64,000 nucleotides of DNA, from NCBI RefSeq assembly GCF_051020975.1, contig NW_027478161.1:434001-498000 (forward strand), in the 5' to 3' direction. The position numbers were made by a program, and so were the translations under genes. This document shows positions 11,209 to 24,627 of the stretch, piece after piece. The stretch's first letter is position 1, and each line of letters starts with the position of its first letter. A model generated the notes under the pieces. The model worked only from the letters and a program-made list of their open reading frames with translations, did not search any database and was not told the DNA's origin. The DNA comes from Osmia lignaria lignaria (taxonomy: Eukaryota > Arthropoda > Insecta > Hymenoptera > Megachilidae).

Positions 11209-12174
11209 GCTCGCACTAGTGCAGAGTTATCTCAAAGAAAGGGGCCACGGTGTTTCTGTATCTGTATTATGTTGGTGCGGCTTCGGCACTTTTAAATATC
11301 TTGATATATCTCGAGAACTACGCATCTGATCAAAAAAATATCATAGAACATAAAAAGTAGGAAACTTAATTCTCTACAAAAAAGGTCTCTTAACATTTCG
11401 CCATAGCTCGCTTCGTTCCCGAGATATTTGCAGATTTATCTCAAGGGAAGGGGCCTGTCGGACATATTTCGAGATATTTCTTCTTCTTGTTGTTCTTCTT
11501 CTGCACAGCTAAGCTGGAAGTGGCATTTGCGGCTCGCACTAGTGCAAAGTTATCTCAAAGAAAGGGGCCACGGTGTTTCTGTATCTCTATTATGTTGGTG
11601 CGGCTTCGGAACTTTTAAATATCTCGATATATCTCGAAAACTACGCTTCTGATCGAAAAATATCATAGAACATAAATTGTAGGAAACATAATTCTCTCCA
11701 AAAATGTCTGTTAACATTTTGCCATAGCTCGCTTCGTTTCCGAGATATTTGCAGATTTATCTCAAGGGAAGTGGCCTGACGGACATATTTCGAGATATTT
11801 CTTCTTCTTGTTGTTCTTCTTCTGCACAGCTAAGCTGGAAGTGGCATTTCCAGCTCGCAATAGTGCAGAGTTATCTCAATGAAAGGGGCCACGGTGTTTC
11901 TGTATCTCTATTATGTTGGTGCGGCTTCGGAACTTTTGAATATCTCGATATATCTCGACAACTACGCTTCTGATCAAAAAATATCATAGAACATAAAAAG
12001 TAGGAAACTTAATTCTCTACAAAAAAGGTCTCTTAACATTTTGCCATAGCTCGCTTTGTTTCCGAGATATTTGCAGATTTATCTCAAGGGAAGGGGCCTA
12101 ACGGACATATTTCGAGATATTTCTTCTTCTTGTTGTTCTTCTTCTGCACAGCTAAACTGGAAGTGGCATTTCCA
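11209..12174 (+). repeat. 3-monomer higher-order unit, copy 2 (966 bp)
   Basis: Second tandem copy. The junction lies inside the monomer that starts at 11105: its front (GCTAAACTGG, CATTTCCAGC) is type l and its back (TCGCACTAGTGC onward) is type h. The exchange can be placed in the shared CTCGCA word near 11208. At the end of copy 2 (12171-12190) the uninterrupted type-l sequence GCTCGCAATAG resumes. Confidence 0.9.
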
Positions 12175-13680
12175 GCTCGCAATAGTGCAGAGTTATCTCA
12201 AAGAAAGGGGCCACGGTGTTTCTGTATCTCTATTATGTTGGTGCGGCTTCGGAACTTTTAAATATCTTGATATATCTCGAGAACTACGCATCTGATCAAA
12301 AAATATCATAGAACACAAAAAGTAGGAAACTTAATTCTCTACAAAAAAGGTCTCTTAACATTTTGCCATAGCTCGCTTCGTTTCCGAGATATTTGCAGAT
12401 TTATCTCAAGGGAAGGGGCCTGACGGACATATTTCGAGATATTTCTTCTTCTTGTTGTTCTTCTTCTGCACAGCTGAGCTGGAAGTGGCATTTGCAGGTC
12501 GCAATAGTGCAGAGTTATCTCAAAGAAAGGGGCCACGGTGTTTCTGTATCTCTATTATGTTGGTGCGGCTTCGGAACTTTTAAATATTTCGATATATCTC
12601 GAAAACTACGCTTCTGATCAAAAAATATCATAGAGCGTAAATTGTAGGAAACATTATTCTCTACAAAAAAGGTCTCTTAACATTTTGCCATAGCTCTCTT
12701 CGTTTCCGAGATATTTGCAGATTTATCTCAAGGGAAGGGGCCTAACGGACATATTTCGAGATATTTCTTCTTCTTGTTGTTCTTCTTCTGCACAGCTAAG
12801 CTGGAAGTGGCATTTGCAGCTCGCAATAGTGCAGAGTTATCTCAAAGAAAGAGGCCACGGTGTTTCTGTACCTCTATTATGTTGGTGCAGCTTCGGAACT
12901 TTTAAATATCTTGATATATCTCGAGAACTACGCATCTGATCAAAAAATATCGTCGAACATAAAAAGTAGGAAACTTAATTCGCTACAAAAAAGGTCTCTT
13001 AACATTTTGCCATAGCTCTCTTCGTTTCCGAGATATTTGCAGATTCAGCTCAAAGGAACTGGCCTGACGGACATATTTCGAGATATTTCTTCTTCTTGTT
13101 GTTCTTCCTCTGCACAGCTAAGCTGGAAATGGCATTTGCAGCTCGCAATAGTGCAGAGTTATCTTAAAGAAAGGGGCCACGGTGTTTCTGTATCTCTATT
13201 ATGTAGGTGCGGCTTCGGAACTTTTAAATATCTTGATATATCTCGAGAACTACGCATCTGATCAAAAAATGTCATAGAACCTAAAAAGTAGGAAACTTAA
13301 TTCTCTACAAAAAAGGTCTTTTAACATTTTGCCATATCTCGCTTCGTTTCCGAGATATTTGCATATTTATCTCAAGGGAAGGGGCCTGACGGACATATTT
13401 CGAGATATTTCTTCTTCTTGTTGTTCTTCTTCTGCACAGCTAAGCTGGAAGTGGCATTTGCGGCTCGCAATAGTGCAGAGTTATCTCAAAGAAAGGGGCC
13501 ACCGTGTTTCTGTATCTCTATTATGTTGGTGCGGCTTCGGAACTTTTAAATATCTTGATATATCTCGAGAACTACGCATCTGATCAAAAAATATCGTCGA
13601 ACATAAAAAGTAGGAAACTTAATTCTCTACAAAAAAGGTCTCTTAACATTTTGCCATAGCTCTCTTCGTTTCCGAGATAT
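11428..13680 (+). repeat. 7-monomer higher-order unit, copy 1 (2253 bp)
   Basis: Seven monomers in the order i-e-l-a-j-k-c, followed directly by a second set in the same order. The length is 7 x 322 minus 1, because the type-i monomer is 321 bp. Shared private markers include GAACCTAAAAAG, GGTCTTTTAAC, CCATATCTCG and GTGCAAAGTT. Confidence 0.9.
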
Positions 13681-15933
13681 TTGCAGATTTATCTCAAGGG
13701 AAGGGGCCTGACGGACATATTTCGAGATATTTCTTCTTCTTGTTGTTCTTCTTCTGCACAGCTAAGCTGGAAGTGGCATTTGCGGCTCGCACTAGTGCAA
13801 AGTTATCTCAAAGAAAGGGGCCACGGTGTTTCTGTATCTCTATTATGTTGGTGCGGCTTCGGAACTTTTAAATATCTCGATATATCTCGAAAACTACGCT
13901 TCTGATCGAAAAATATCATAGAACATAAATTGTAGGAAACATAATTCTCTCCAAAAATGTCTGTTAACATTTTGCCATAGCTCGCTTCGTTTCCGAGATA
14001 TTTGCAGATTTATCTCAAGGGAAGTGGCCTGACGGACATATTTCGAGATATTTCTTCTTCTTGTTGTTCTTCTTCTGCACAGCTAAGCTGGAAGTGGCAT
14101 TTCCAGCTCGCAATAGTGCAGAGTTATCTCAATGAAAGGGGCCACGGTGTTTCTGTATCTCTATTATGTTGGTGCGGCTTCGGAACTTTTGAATATCTCG
14201 ATATATCTCGACAACTACGCTTCTGATCAAAAAATATCATAGAACATAAAAAGTAGGAAACTTAATTCTCTACAAAAAAGGTCTCTTAACATTTTGCCAT
14301 AGCTCGCTTCGTTTCCGAGATATTTGCAGATTTATCTCAAGGGAAGGGGCCTAACGGACATATTTCGAGATATTTCTTCTTCTTGTTGTTCTTCTTCTGC
14401 ACAGCTAAACTGGAAGTGGCATTTCCAGCTCGCAATAGTGCAGAGTTATCTCAAAGAAAGGGGCCACGGTGTTTCTGTATCTCTATTATGTTGGTGCGGC
14501 TTCGGAACTTTTAAATATCTTGATATATCTCGAGAACTACGCATCTGATCAAAAAATATCATAGAACACAAAAAGTAGGAAACTTAATTCTCTACAAAAA
14601 AGGTCTCTTAACATTTTGCCATAGCTCGCTTCGTTTCCGAGATATTTGCAGATTTATCTCAAGGGAAGGGGCCTGACGGACATATTTCGAGATATTTCTT
14701 CTTCTTGTTGTTCTTCTTCTGCACAGCTGAGCTGGAAGTGGCATTTGCAGGTCGCAATAGTGCAGAGTTATCTCAAAGAAAGGGGCCACGGTGTTTCTGT
14801 ATCTCTATTATGTTGGTGCGGCTTCGGAACTTTTAAATATTTCGATATATCTCGAAAACTACGCTTCTGATCAAAAAATATCATAGAGCGTAAATTGTAG
14901 GAAACATTATTCTCTACAAAAAAGGTCTCTTAACATTTTGCCATAGCTCTCTTCGTTTCCGAGATATTTGCAGATTTATCTCAAGGGAAGGGGCCTAACG
15001 GACATATTTCGAGATATTTCTTCTTCTTGTTGTTCTTCTTCTGCACAGCTAAGCTGGAAGTGGCATTTGCAGCTCGCAATAGTGCAGAGTTATCTCAAAG
15101 AAAGAGGCCACGGTGTTTCTGTACCTCTATTATGTTGGTGCAGCTTCGGAACTTTTAAATATCTTGATATATCTCGAGAACTACGCATCTGATCAAAAAA
15201 TATCGTCGAACATAAAAAGTAGGAAACTTAATTCGCTACAAAAAAGGTCTCTTAACATTTTGCCATAGCTCTCTTCGTTTCCGAGATATTTGCAGATTCA
15301 GCTCAAAGGAACTGGCCTGACGGACATATTTCGAGATATTTCTTCTTCTTGTTGTTCTTCCTCTGCACAGCTAAGCTGGAAATGGCATTTGCAGCTCGCA
15401 ATAGTGCAGAGTTATCTTAAAGAAAGGGGCCACGGTGTTTCTGTATCTCTATTATGTAGGTGCGGCTTCGGAACTTTTAAATATCTTGATATATCTCGAG
15501 AACTACGCATCTGATCAAAAAATGTCATAGAACCTAAAAAGTAGGAAACTTAATTCTCTACAAAAAAGGTCTTTTAACATTTTGCCATATCTCGCTTCGT
15601 TTCCGAGATATTTGCATATTTATCTCAAGGGAAGGGGCCTGACGGACATATTTCGAGATATTTCTTCTTCTTGTTGTTCTTCTTCTGCACAGCTAAGCTG
15701 GAAGTGGCATTTGCGGCTCGCAATAGTGCAGAGTTATCTCAAAGAAAGGGGCCACCGTGTTTCTGTATCTCTATTATGTTGGTGCGGCTTCGGAACTTTT
15801 AAATATCTTGATATATCTCGAGAACTACGCATCTGATCAAAAAATATCATAGAACACAAAAAGTAGGAAACTTAATTCTCTACAAAAAAGGTCTCTGAAC
15901 ATTTTGCCATAGCTCGCTTCGTTTCCGAGATAT
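13681..15933 (+). repeat. 7-monomer higher-order unit, copy 2 (2253 bp)
   Basis: Second tandem i-e-l-a-j-k-c set. Its first monomer (13681) is a mosaic: CTGACGG and the preceding ATCGTCGAAC spacer resemble the approach to a type-h monomer, while the back is type i. The exchange therefore fell near the boundary of the two units. The right end runs into a type-a monomer at 15934. Confidence 0.89.
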
Positions 15934-16899
15934 TTGCAGATTTATCTCAAGGGAAGGGGCCTGACGGACATATTTCGAGATATTTCTTCTTCTTGTTGTT
16001 CTTCTTCTGCACAGCTGAGCTGGAAGTGGCATTTGCAGGTCGCAATAGTGCAGAGTTATCTCAAAGAAAGGGGCCACGGTGTTTCTGTATCTCTATTATG
16101 TTGGTGCGGCTTCGGAACTTTTAAATATCTCGATATATCTCGAAAACTACGCTTCTGATCAAAAAATATCATAGAGCGTAGATTGTAGGAAACATTATTC
16201 TCTACAAAAAAGGTCTCTTAACATTTTGCCATAGCTCGCTTCGTTTCCGAGATATTTGCAGATTCATCTCAAGGGAAGGGGTCTGACGGACATATTTCGA
16301 GATATTTCTTCTTCTTGTTGTTCTTCTTCTGCACAGCTAAGCTCGAAGCGGCATTTGCAGCTCGCAATAGTGCAGAGTTATCTCAAAGAAAGAGGCCACG
16401 GTGTTTCTGTACCTCTATTATGTTGGTGCAGCTTCGGAACTTTTAAATATCTTGATATATCTCGAGAACTACGCATCTGACCAAAAAATATCATGGAACA
16501 TAAAAAGTAGGAAACTTAATTCTCTACAAAAAAGGTCTCTTAACATTTTGCCATAGCTCTCTTCGTTTCCGAGATATTTGCAGATTCAGCTCAAAGGAAC
16601 TGGCCTGACGGACATATTTCGAGATATTTCTTCTTCTTGTTGTTCTTCCTCTGCACAGCTAAGCTGGAAATGGCATTTGCAGCTCGCAATAGTGCAGAGT
16701 TATCTTAAAGAAAGGGGCCACGGTGTTTCTGTATCTCTATTATGTAGGTGCGGCTTCGGAACTTTTAAATATCTTGATATATCTCGAGAACTACGCATCT
16801 GATCAAAAAATGTCATAGAACATAAAAAGTAGGAAACTTAATTCTCTACAAAAAAGGTCTCTTAAGATTTTGCCATAGCTCGCTTCGTTTCCGAGATAT

Positions 16900-18267
16900 T
16901 TGCAGATTCAGCTCAAAGGAACGGGCCTGACGGACATATTTCGAGATACTTCTTTTTCTTGTTGTTCTTCCTCTGCACAGCTAAGCTGGAAGTGGCATTT
17001 GCAGCTCGCAATAATGCAGAGTTATCTCAAAGAAAGGGGCCACGGTGTTTCTGTATCTCTATTATGTTGGTGCGGCTTCGGAACTTTTAAATATCTTGAT
17101 ATATCTCGAGAACTACGCATCTGATCAAAAAATATCGTCGAACATAAAAAGTAGGAAACTTAATTCTCTACAAAAAAGGTCTCTTAACATTTTGCCATAG
17201 CTCTCTTCGTTTCCGAGATATTTGCAGATTTATCTCAAGGGAAGGGGCCTGACGGACATATTTCGAGATATTTCTTCTTCTTGTTGTTCTTCTTCTGCAC
17301 AGCTAAGCTGGAAGTGGCATTTGCGGCTCGCACTAGTGCAGAGTTATCTCAAAGAAAGGGGCCACGGTGTTTCTGTATCTGTATTATGTTGGTGCGGCTT
17401 CGGCACTTTTAAATATCTTGATATATCTCGAGAACTACGCATCTGATCAAAAAAATATCATAGAACATAAAAAGTAGGAAACTTAATTCTCTACAAAAAA
17501 GGTCTCTTAACATTTCGCCATAGCTCGCTTCGTTTCCGAGATATTTGCAGATTTATCTCAAGGGAAGGGGCCTGTCGGACATATTTCGAGATATTTCTTC
17601 TTCTTGTTGTTCTTCTTCTGCACAGCTAAGCTGGAAGTGGCATTTGCGGCTCGCACTAGTGCAGAGTTATCTCAAAGAAAGGGGCCACGGTGTTTCTGTA
17701 TCTCTATTATGTTGGTGCGGCTTCGGAACTTTTAAATATCTCGATATATCTCGAAAACTACGCTTCTGATCGAAAAATATCATAGAACATAAATTGTAGG
17801 AAACATAATTCTCTCCAAAAATGTCTCTTAACATTTTGCCATAGCTCGCTTCGTTTCCGAGATATTTGCAGATTTATCTCAAGGGAAGTGGCCTGACGGA
17901 CATATTTCGAGATATTTCTTCTTCTTGTTGTTCTTCTTCTGCACAGCTAAGCTGGAAGTGGCATTTCCAGCTCGCAATAGTGCAGAGTTATCTCAATGAA
18001 AGGGGCCACGGTGTTTCTGTATCTCTATTATGTTGGTGCGGCTTCGGAACTTTTGAATATCTCGATATATCTCGACAACTACGCTTCTGATCAAAAAATA
18101 TCATAGAACATAAAAAGTAGGAAACTTAATTCTCTACAAAAAAGGTCTCTTAACATTTTGCCATAGCTCGCTTCGTTTCCGAGATATTTGCAGATTTATC
18201 TCAAGGGAAGGGGCCTAACGGACATATTTCGAGATATTTCTTCTTCTTGTTGTTCTTCTTCTGCACA
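16900..18267 (+). repeat. Duplicated block b-h-i-e, copy 2 (offset 12557)
   Basis: Distant copy of the 4343-5710 block with the same +1/-1 length pair. It is the longest-range block copy that I can follow in the left domain, which shows that exchange acts over more than 12 kb. Confidence 0.86.
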
Positions 18268-19153
18268 GCTAAACTGGAAGTGGCATTTCCAGCTCGCAAT
18301 AGTGCAGAGTTATCTCAAAGAAAGGGGCCACGGTGTTTCTGTATCTCTATTATGTTGGTGCGGCTTCGGAACTTTTAAATATCTTGATATATCTCGAGAA
18401 CTACGCATCTGATCAAAAAATATCATAGAACACAAAAAGTAGGAAACTTAATTCTCTACAAAAAAGGTCTCTTAACAATTTGCCATAGCTCGATTCGTTT
18501 CCGAGATATTTGCAGATTTATCTCAAGGGAAGGGGCCTGACGGACATATTTCGAGATATTTCTTCTTCTTGTTGTTCTTCTTCTGCACAGCTAAGCTGGA
18601 AGTGGCATTTGCAGCTCGCAATAGTGCAGAGTTATCTCAAAGCAAGAGGCCACGGTGTTTCTGTACCTCTATTATGTTGGTGCAGCTTCGGAACTTTTAA
18701 ATATCTTGATATATCTCGAGAACTACGCATCTGATCAAAAAATATCGTCGAACATAAAAAGTAGGAAACTTAATTCGCTACAAAAAAGGTCTCTTAACAT
18801 TTTGCCATAGCTCTCTTCGTTTCCGAGATATTTGCAGATTCAGCTCAAAGGAACTGGCCTGACGGACATATTTCGAGATATTTCTTCTTCTTGTTGTTCT
18901 TCCTCTGCACAGCTAAGCTGGAAATGGCATTTGCAGCTCGCAATAGTGCAGAGTTATCTTAAAGAAAGGGGCCACGGTGTTTCTGTATCTCTATTATGTA
19001 GGTGCGGCTTCGGAACTTTTAAATATCTTGATATATCTCGAGAACTACGCATCTGATCAAAAAATGTCATAGAACATAAAAAGTAGGAAACTTAATTCTC
19101 TACAAAAAAGGTCTCTTAACATTTTGCCATATCTCGCTTCGTTTCCGAGATAT

Positions 19154-19475
19154 TTGCATATTTATCTCAAGGGAAGGGGCCTGACGGACATATTTCGAGA
19201 TATTTCTTCTTCTTGTTGTTCTTCTTCTGCACAGCTAAGCTGGAAGTGGCATTTCCAGCTCGCAATAGTGCAGAGTTATCTCAATGAAAGGGGCCACGGT
19301 GTTTCTGTATCTCTATTATGTTGGTGCGGCTTCGGAACTTTTGAATATCTCGATATATCTCGACAACTACGCTTCTGATCAAAAAATATCATAGAACATA
19401 AAAAGTAGGAAACTTAATTCTCTACAAAAAAGGTCTCTTAACATTTTGCCATAGCTCGCTTCGTTTCCGAGATAT
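19154..19475 (+). repeat. Mosaic monomer, type c front and type e back
   Basis: The front has CCATATCTCG and GCATATTTATC (type c). From CATTTCCAGC onward the sequence is type e, with CAATGAAAGG and CGACAACTACGC. The switch falls between the pyrimidine tract and the CAGCTCGC word, close to the switch point in other mosaic monomers. Confidence 0.82.
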
Positions 19476-19689
19476 TTGCAGATTTATCTCAAGGGAAGGG
19501 GCCTAACGGACATATTTCGAGATATTTCTTCTTCTTGTTGTTCTTCTTCTGCACAGCTAAACTGGAAGTGGCATTTCCAGCTCGCAATAGTGCAGAGTTA
19601 TCTCAAAGAAAGGGGCCACGGTGTTTCTGTATCTCTATTATGTTGGTGCGGCTTCGGAACTTTTAAATATCTTGATATATCTCGAGAAC

Positions 19690-20763
19690 TACGCATCTGA
19701 TCAAAAAATATCATAGAACACAAAAAGTAGGAAACTTAATTCTCTACAAAAAAGGTCTCTTAACAATTTGCCATAGCTCGATTCGTTTCCGAGATATTTG
19801 CAGATTTATCTCAAGGGAAGGGGCCTGACGGACATATTTCGAGATATTTCTTCTTCTTGTTGTTCTTCTTCTGCACAGCTGAGCTGGAAGTGGCATTTGC
19901 AGGTCGCAATAGTGCAGAGTTATCTCAAAGAAAGGGGCCACGGTGTTTCTGTATCTCTATTATGTTGGTGCGGCTTCGGAACTTTTAAATATTTCGATAT
20001 ATCTCGAAAACTACGCTTCTGATCAAAAAATATCATAGAACGTAAATTGTAGGAAACATTATTCTCTACAAAAAAGGTCTCTTAACATTTTGCCATAGCT
20101 CTCTTCGTTTCCGAGATATTTGCAGATTTATCTCAAGGGAAGGGGCCTAACGGACATATTTCGAGATATTTCTTCTTCTTGTTGTTCTTCTTCTGCACAG
20201 CTAAGCTGGAAGTGGCATTTGCAGCTCGCAATAGTGCAGAGTTATCTCAAAGCAAGAGGCCACGGTGTTTCTGTACCTCTATTATGTTGGTGCAGCTTCG
20301 GAACTTTTAAATATCTTGATATATCTCGAGAACTACGCATCTGATCAAAAAATATCGTCGAACATAAAAAGTAGGAAACTTAATTCGCTACAAAAAAGGT
20401 CTCTTAACATTTTGCCATAGCTCTCTTCGTTTCCGAGATATTTGCAGATTCAGCTCAAAGGAACTGGCCTGACGGACATATTTCGAGATATTTCTTCTTC
20501 TTGTTGTTCTTCCTCTGCAGAGCTAAGCTGGAAATGGCATTTGCAGCTCGCAATAGTGCAGAGTTATCTTAAAGAAAGGGGCCACGGTGTTTCTGTATCT
20601 CTATTATGTAGGTGCGGCTTCGGAACTTTTAAATATCTTGATATATCTCGAGAACTACGCATCTGATCAAAAAATGTCATAGAACATAAAAAGTAGGAAA
20701 CTTAATTCTCTACAAAAAAGGTCTCTTAACATTTTGCCATAGCTCGCTTCGTTTCCGAGATAT
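19690..20763 (+). repeat. Duplicated block a-j-k, copy 1 (offset 3220)
   Basis: This matches 22910-23983 at ten periods. Private shared variants are TAACAATTTGCC with CTCGATTCG, GAACGTAAATTG, AAAGCAAGAGG and AATTCGCTAC. One copy-specific change is CTGCAGAGC at about 20516, which creates a CTGCAG site. Confidence 0.87.
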
Positions 20764-22890
20764 TTGCATATTTATCTCAAGGGAAGGGGCCTGACGGACA
20801 TATTTCGAGATATTTCTTCTTCTTGTTGTTCTTCTTCTGCACAGCTAAGCTGGAAGTGGCATTTGCGGCTCGCACTAGTGCAGAGTTATCTCAAAGAAAG
20901 GGGCCACGGTGTTTCTGTATCTCTATTATGTTGGTGCGGCTTCGGAACTTTTGAATATCTCGATATATCTCGACAACTACGCTTCTGATCAAAAAATATC
21001 ATAGAACATAAAAAGTAGGAAACTTAATTCTCTACAAAAAAGGTCTCTTAACATTTTGCCATAGCTCGCTTCGTTTCCGAGATATTTGCAGATTTATCTC
21101 AAGGGAAGGGGCCTGACGGACATATTTCGAGATATTTCTTCTTCTTGTTGTTCTTCTTCTGCACAGCTGAGCTGGAAGTGGCATTTGCAGGTCGCAATAG
21201 TGCAGAGTTATCTCAAAGAAAGGGGCCACGGTGTTTCTGTATCTCTATTATGTTGGTGCGGCTTCGGAACTTTTAAATATTTCGATATATCTCGAAAACT
21301 ACGCTTCTGATCAAAAAATATCATAGAGCGTAAATTGTAGGAAACATTATTCTCTACAAAAAAGGTCTCTTAACATTTTGCCATAGCTCTCTTCGTTTCC
21401 GAGATATTTGCAGATTTATCTCAAGGGAAGGGGCCTAACGGACATATTTCGAGATATTTCTTCTTCTTGTTGTTCTTCTTCTGCACAGCTAAGCTGGAAG
21501 TGGCATTTGCAGCTCGCAATAGTGCAGAGTTATCTCAAAGAAAGAGGCCACGGTGTTTCTGTACCTCTATTATGTTGGTGCAGCTTCGGAACTTTTAAAT
21601 ATCTTGATATATCTCGAGAACTACGCATCTGATGAAAAAATATCGTCGAACATAAAAAGTAGGAAACTTAATTCTCTACAAAAAAGGTCTCTTAACATTT
21701 TGCCATAGCTCTCTTCCTTTCCGAGATATTTGCAGATTCAGCTCAAAGGAACTGGCCTGACGGACATATTTCGAGATATTTCTTCTTCTTGTTGTTCTTC
21801 CTCTGCACAGCTACGCTGGAAATGGCATTTGCAGCTCGCAATAGTGCAGAGTTATCTTAAAGAAAGGGGCCACGGTGTTTCTGTATCTCTATTATGTAGG
21901 TGCGGCTTCGGAACTTTTAAATATCTTGATATATCTCGAGAACTACGCATCTGATCAAAGAATGTCATAGAACATAAAAAGTAGGAAACTTAATTCTCTA
22001 CAAAAAAGGTCTCTTAACATTTTGCCATAGCTCGCTTCGTTTCCGAGATATTTGCAGATTTATCTCAAGGGAAGTGGCCTGACGGACACATTTCGAGATA
22101 TTTCTTCTTCTTGTTGTTCTTCTTCTGCACAGCTAAGCTGGAAGTGGCATTTCCAGCTCGCAATAGTGCAGAGTTATCTCAATGAAAGGGGCCACGGTGT
22201 TTCTGTATCTCTATTATGTTGGTGCGGCTTCGGAACTTTTAAATATCTTGATATATCTCGAGAACTACGCATCTGATCAAAAAATATCATAGAACATAAA
22301 AAGTAGGAAACTTAATTCTCTACAAAAAAGGTCTCTTAACATTTTGCCATAGCTCGCTTCGTTTCCGAGATATTTGCATATTTATCTCAAGGGAAGGGGC
22401 CTGACGGACATATTTCGAGATATTTCTTCTTCTTGTTGTTCTTCTTCTGCACAGCTAAGCTGGAAGTGGCATTTGCGGCTCGCACTAGTGCAGAGTTATC
22501 TCAAAGAAAGGGGCCACGGTGTTTCTGTATCTCTATTATGTTGGTGCGGCTTCGGAACTTTTGAATATCTCGATATATCTCGACAACTACGCTTCTGATC
22601 AAAAAATATCATAGAACATAAAAAGTAGCAAACTTAATTCTCTACAAAAAAGGTCGCTTAACATTTTGCCATAGCTCGCTTCGTTTCCGAGATATTTGCA
22701 GATTTATCTCAAGGGAAGGGGCCTGACGGACATATTTCGAGATATTTCTTCTTCTTGTTGTTCTTCTTCTGCACAGCTGAGCTGGAAGTGGCATTTGCAG
22801 GTCGCAATAGTGCAGAGTTATCTCAAAGAAAGGGGCCACGGTGTTTCTGTATCTCTATTATGTTGGTGCGGCTTCGGAACTTTTAAATAT
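20764..22890 (+). repeat. Duplicated block f-a-j-k-e-f, copy 1 (offset 3864)
   Basis: This matches 24628-26754 at twelve periods. Diagnostic shared variants are CTTCCTTTCCG, GCTACGCTGG and GATCAAAGAATG. Copy-specific changes include GATGAAAAAATATC, GGACACATTT, GTAGCAAACTT and GGTCGCTTAAC. Confidence 0.88.
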
Positions 22891-22909
22891 CTTGATATAT
22901 CTCGAGAAC

Positions 22910-23983
22910 TACGCATCTGATCAAAAAATATCATAGAACACAAAAAGTAGGAAACTTAATTCTCTACAAAAAAGGTCTCTTAACAATTTGCCATAGCTCG
23001 ATTCGTTTCCGAGATATTTGCAGATTTATCTCAAGGGAAGGGGCCTGACGGACATATTTCGAGATATTTCTTCTTCTTGTTGTTCTTCTTCTGCACAGCT
23101 GAGCTGGAAGTGGCATTTGCAGGTCGCAATAGTGCAGAGTTATCTCAAAGAAAGGGGCCACGGTGTTTCTGTATCTCTATTATGTTGGTGCGGCTTCGGA
23201 ACTTTTAAATATTTCGATATATCTCGAAAACTACGCTTCTGATCAAAAAATATCATAGAACGTAAATTGTAGGAAACATTATTCTCTACAAAAAAGGTCT
23301 CTTAACATTTTGCCATAGCTCTCTTCGTTTCCGAGATATTTGCAGATTTATCTCAAGGGAAGGGGCCTAACGGACATATTTCGAGATATTTCTTCTTCTT
23401 GTTGTTCTTCTTCTGCACAGCTAAGCTGGAAGTGGCATTTGCAGCTCGCAATAGTGCAGAGTTATCTCAAAGCAAGAGGCCACGGTGTTTCTGTACCTCT
23501 ATTATGTTGGTGCAGCTTCGGAACTTTTAAATATCTTGATATATCTCGAGAACTACGCATCTGATCAAAAAATATCGTCGAACATAAAAAGTAGGAAACT
23601 TAATTCGCTACAAAAAAGGTCTCTTAACATTTTGCCATAGCTCTCTTCGTTTCCGAGATATTTGCAGATTCAGCTCAAAGGAACTGGCCTGACGGACATA
23701 TTTCGAGATATTTCTTCTTCTTGTTGTTCTTCCTCTGCACAGCTAAGCTGGAAATGGCATTTGCAGCTCGCAATAGTGCAGAGTTATCTTAAAGAAAGGG
23801 GCCACGGTGTTTCTGTATCTCTATTATGTAGGTGCGGCTTCGGAACTTTTAAATATCTTGATATATCTCGAGAACTACGCATCTGATCAAAAAATGTCAT
23901 AGAACATAAAAAGTAGGAAACTTAATTCTCTACAAAAAAGGTCTCTTAACATTTTGCCATAGCTCGCTTCGTTTCCGAGATAT
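22910..23983 (+). repeat. Duplicated block a-j-k, copy 2 (offset 3220)
   Basis: Second copy. It is preceded by the monomer at 22696, a type-a front whose back switches to the CTTGATAT/CTCGAGAAC class at about 22891, consistent with an exchange junction at the left end of this block. Confidence 0.86.
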
Positions 23984-24627
23984 TTGCAGATTTATCTCAA
24001 GGGAAGGGGCCTGACGGACATATTTCGAGATATTTCTTCTTCTTGTTGTTCTTCTTCTGCACAGCTGAGCTGGAAGTGGCATTTGCAGGTCGCAATAGTG
24101 CAGAGTTATCTCAAAGAAAGGGGCCACGGTGTTTCTGTATCTCTATTATGTTGGTGCGGCTTCGGAACTTTTAAATATTTCGATATATCTCGAAAACTAC
24201 GCTTCTGATCAAAAAATATCATAGAGCGTAAATTGTAGGAAACATTATTCTCTACAAAAAAGGTCTCTTAACATTTTGCCATAGCTCGCTTCGTTTCCGA
24301 GATATTTGCAGATTTATCTCAAGGGAAGTGGCCTGACGGACATATTTCGAGATATTTCTTCTTCTTGTTGTTCTTCTTCTGCACAGCTAAGCTGGAAGTG
24401 GCATTTCCAGCTCGCAATAGTGCAGAGTTATCTCAATGAAAGGGGCCACGGTGTTTCTGTATCTCTATTATGTTGGTGCGGCTTCGGAACTTTTAAATAT
24501 CTTGATATATCTCGAGAACTACGCATCTGATCAAAAAATATCATAGAACATAAAAAGTAGGAAACTTAATTCTCTACAAAAAAGGTCTCTTAACATTTTG
24601 CCATAGCTCGCTTCGTTTCCGAGATAT

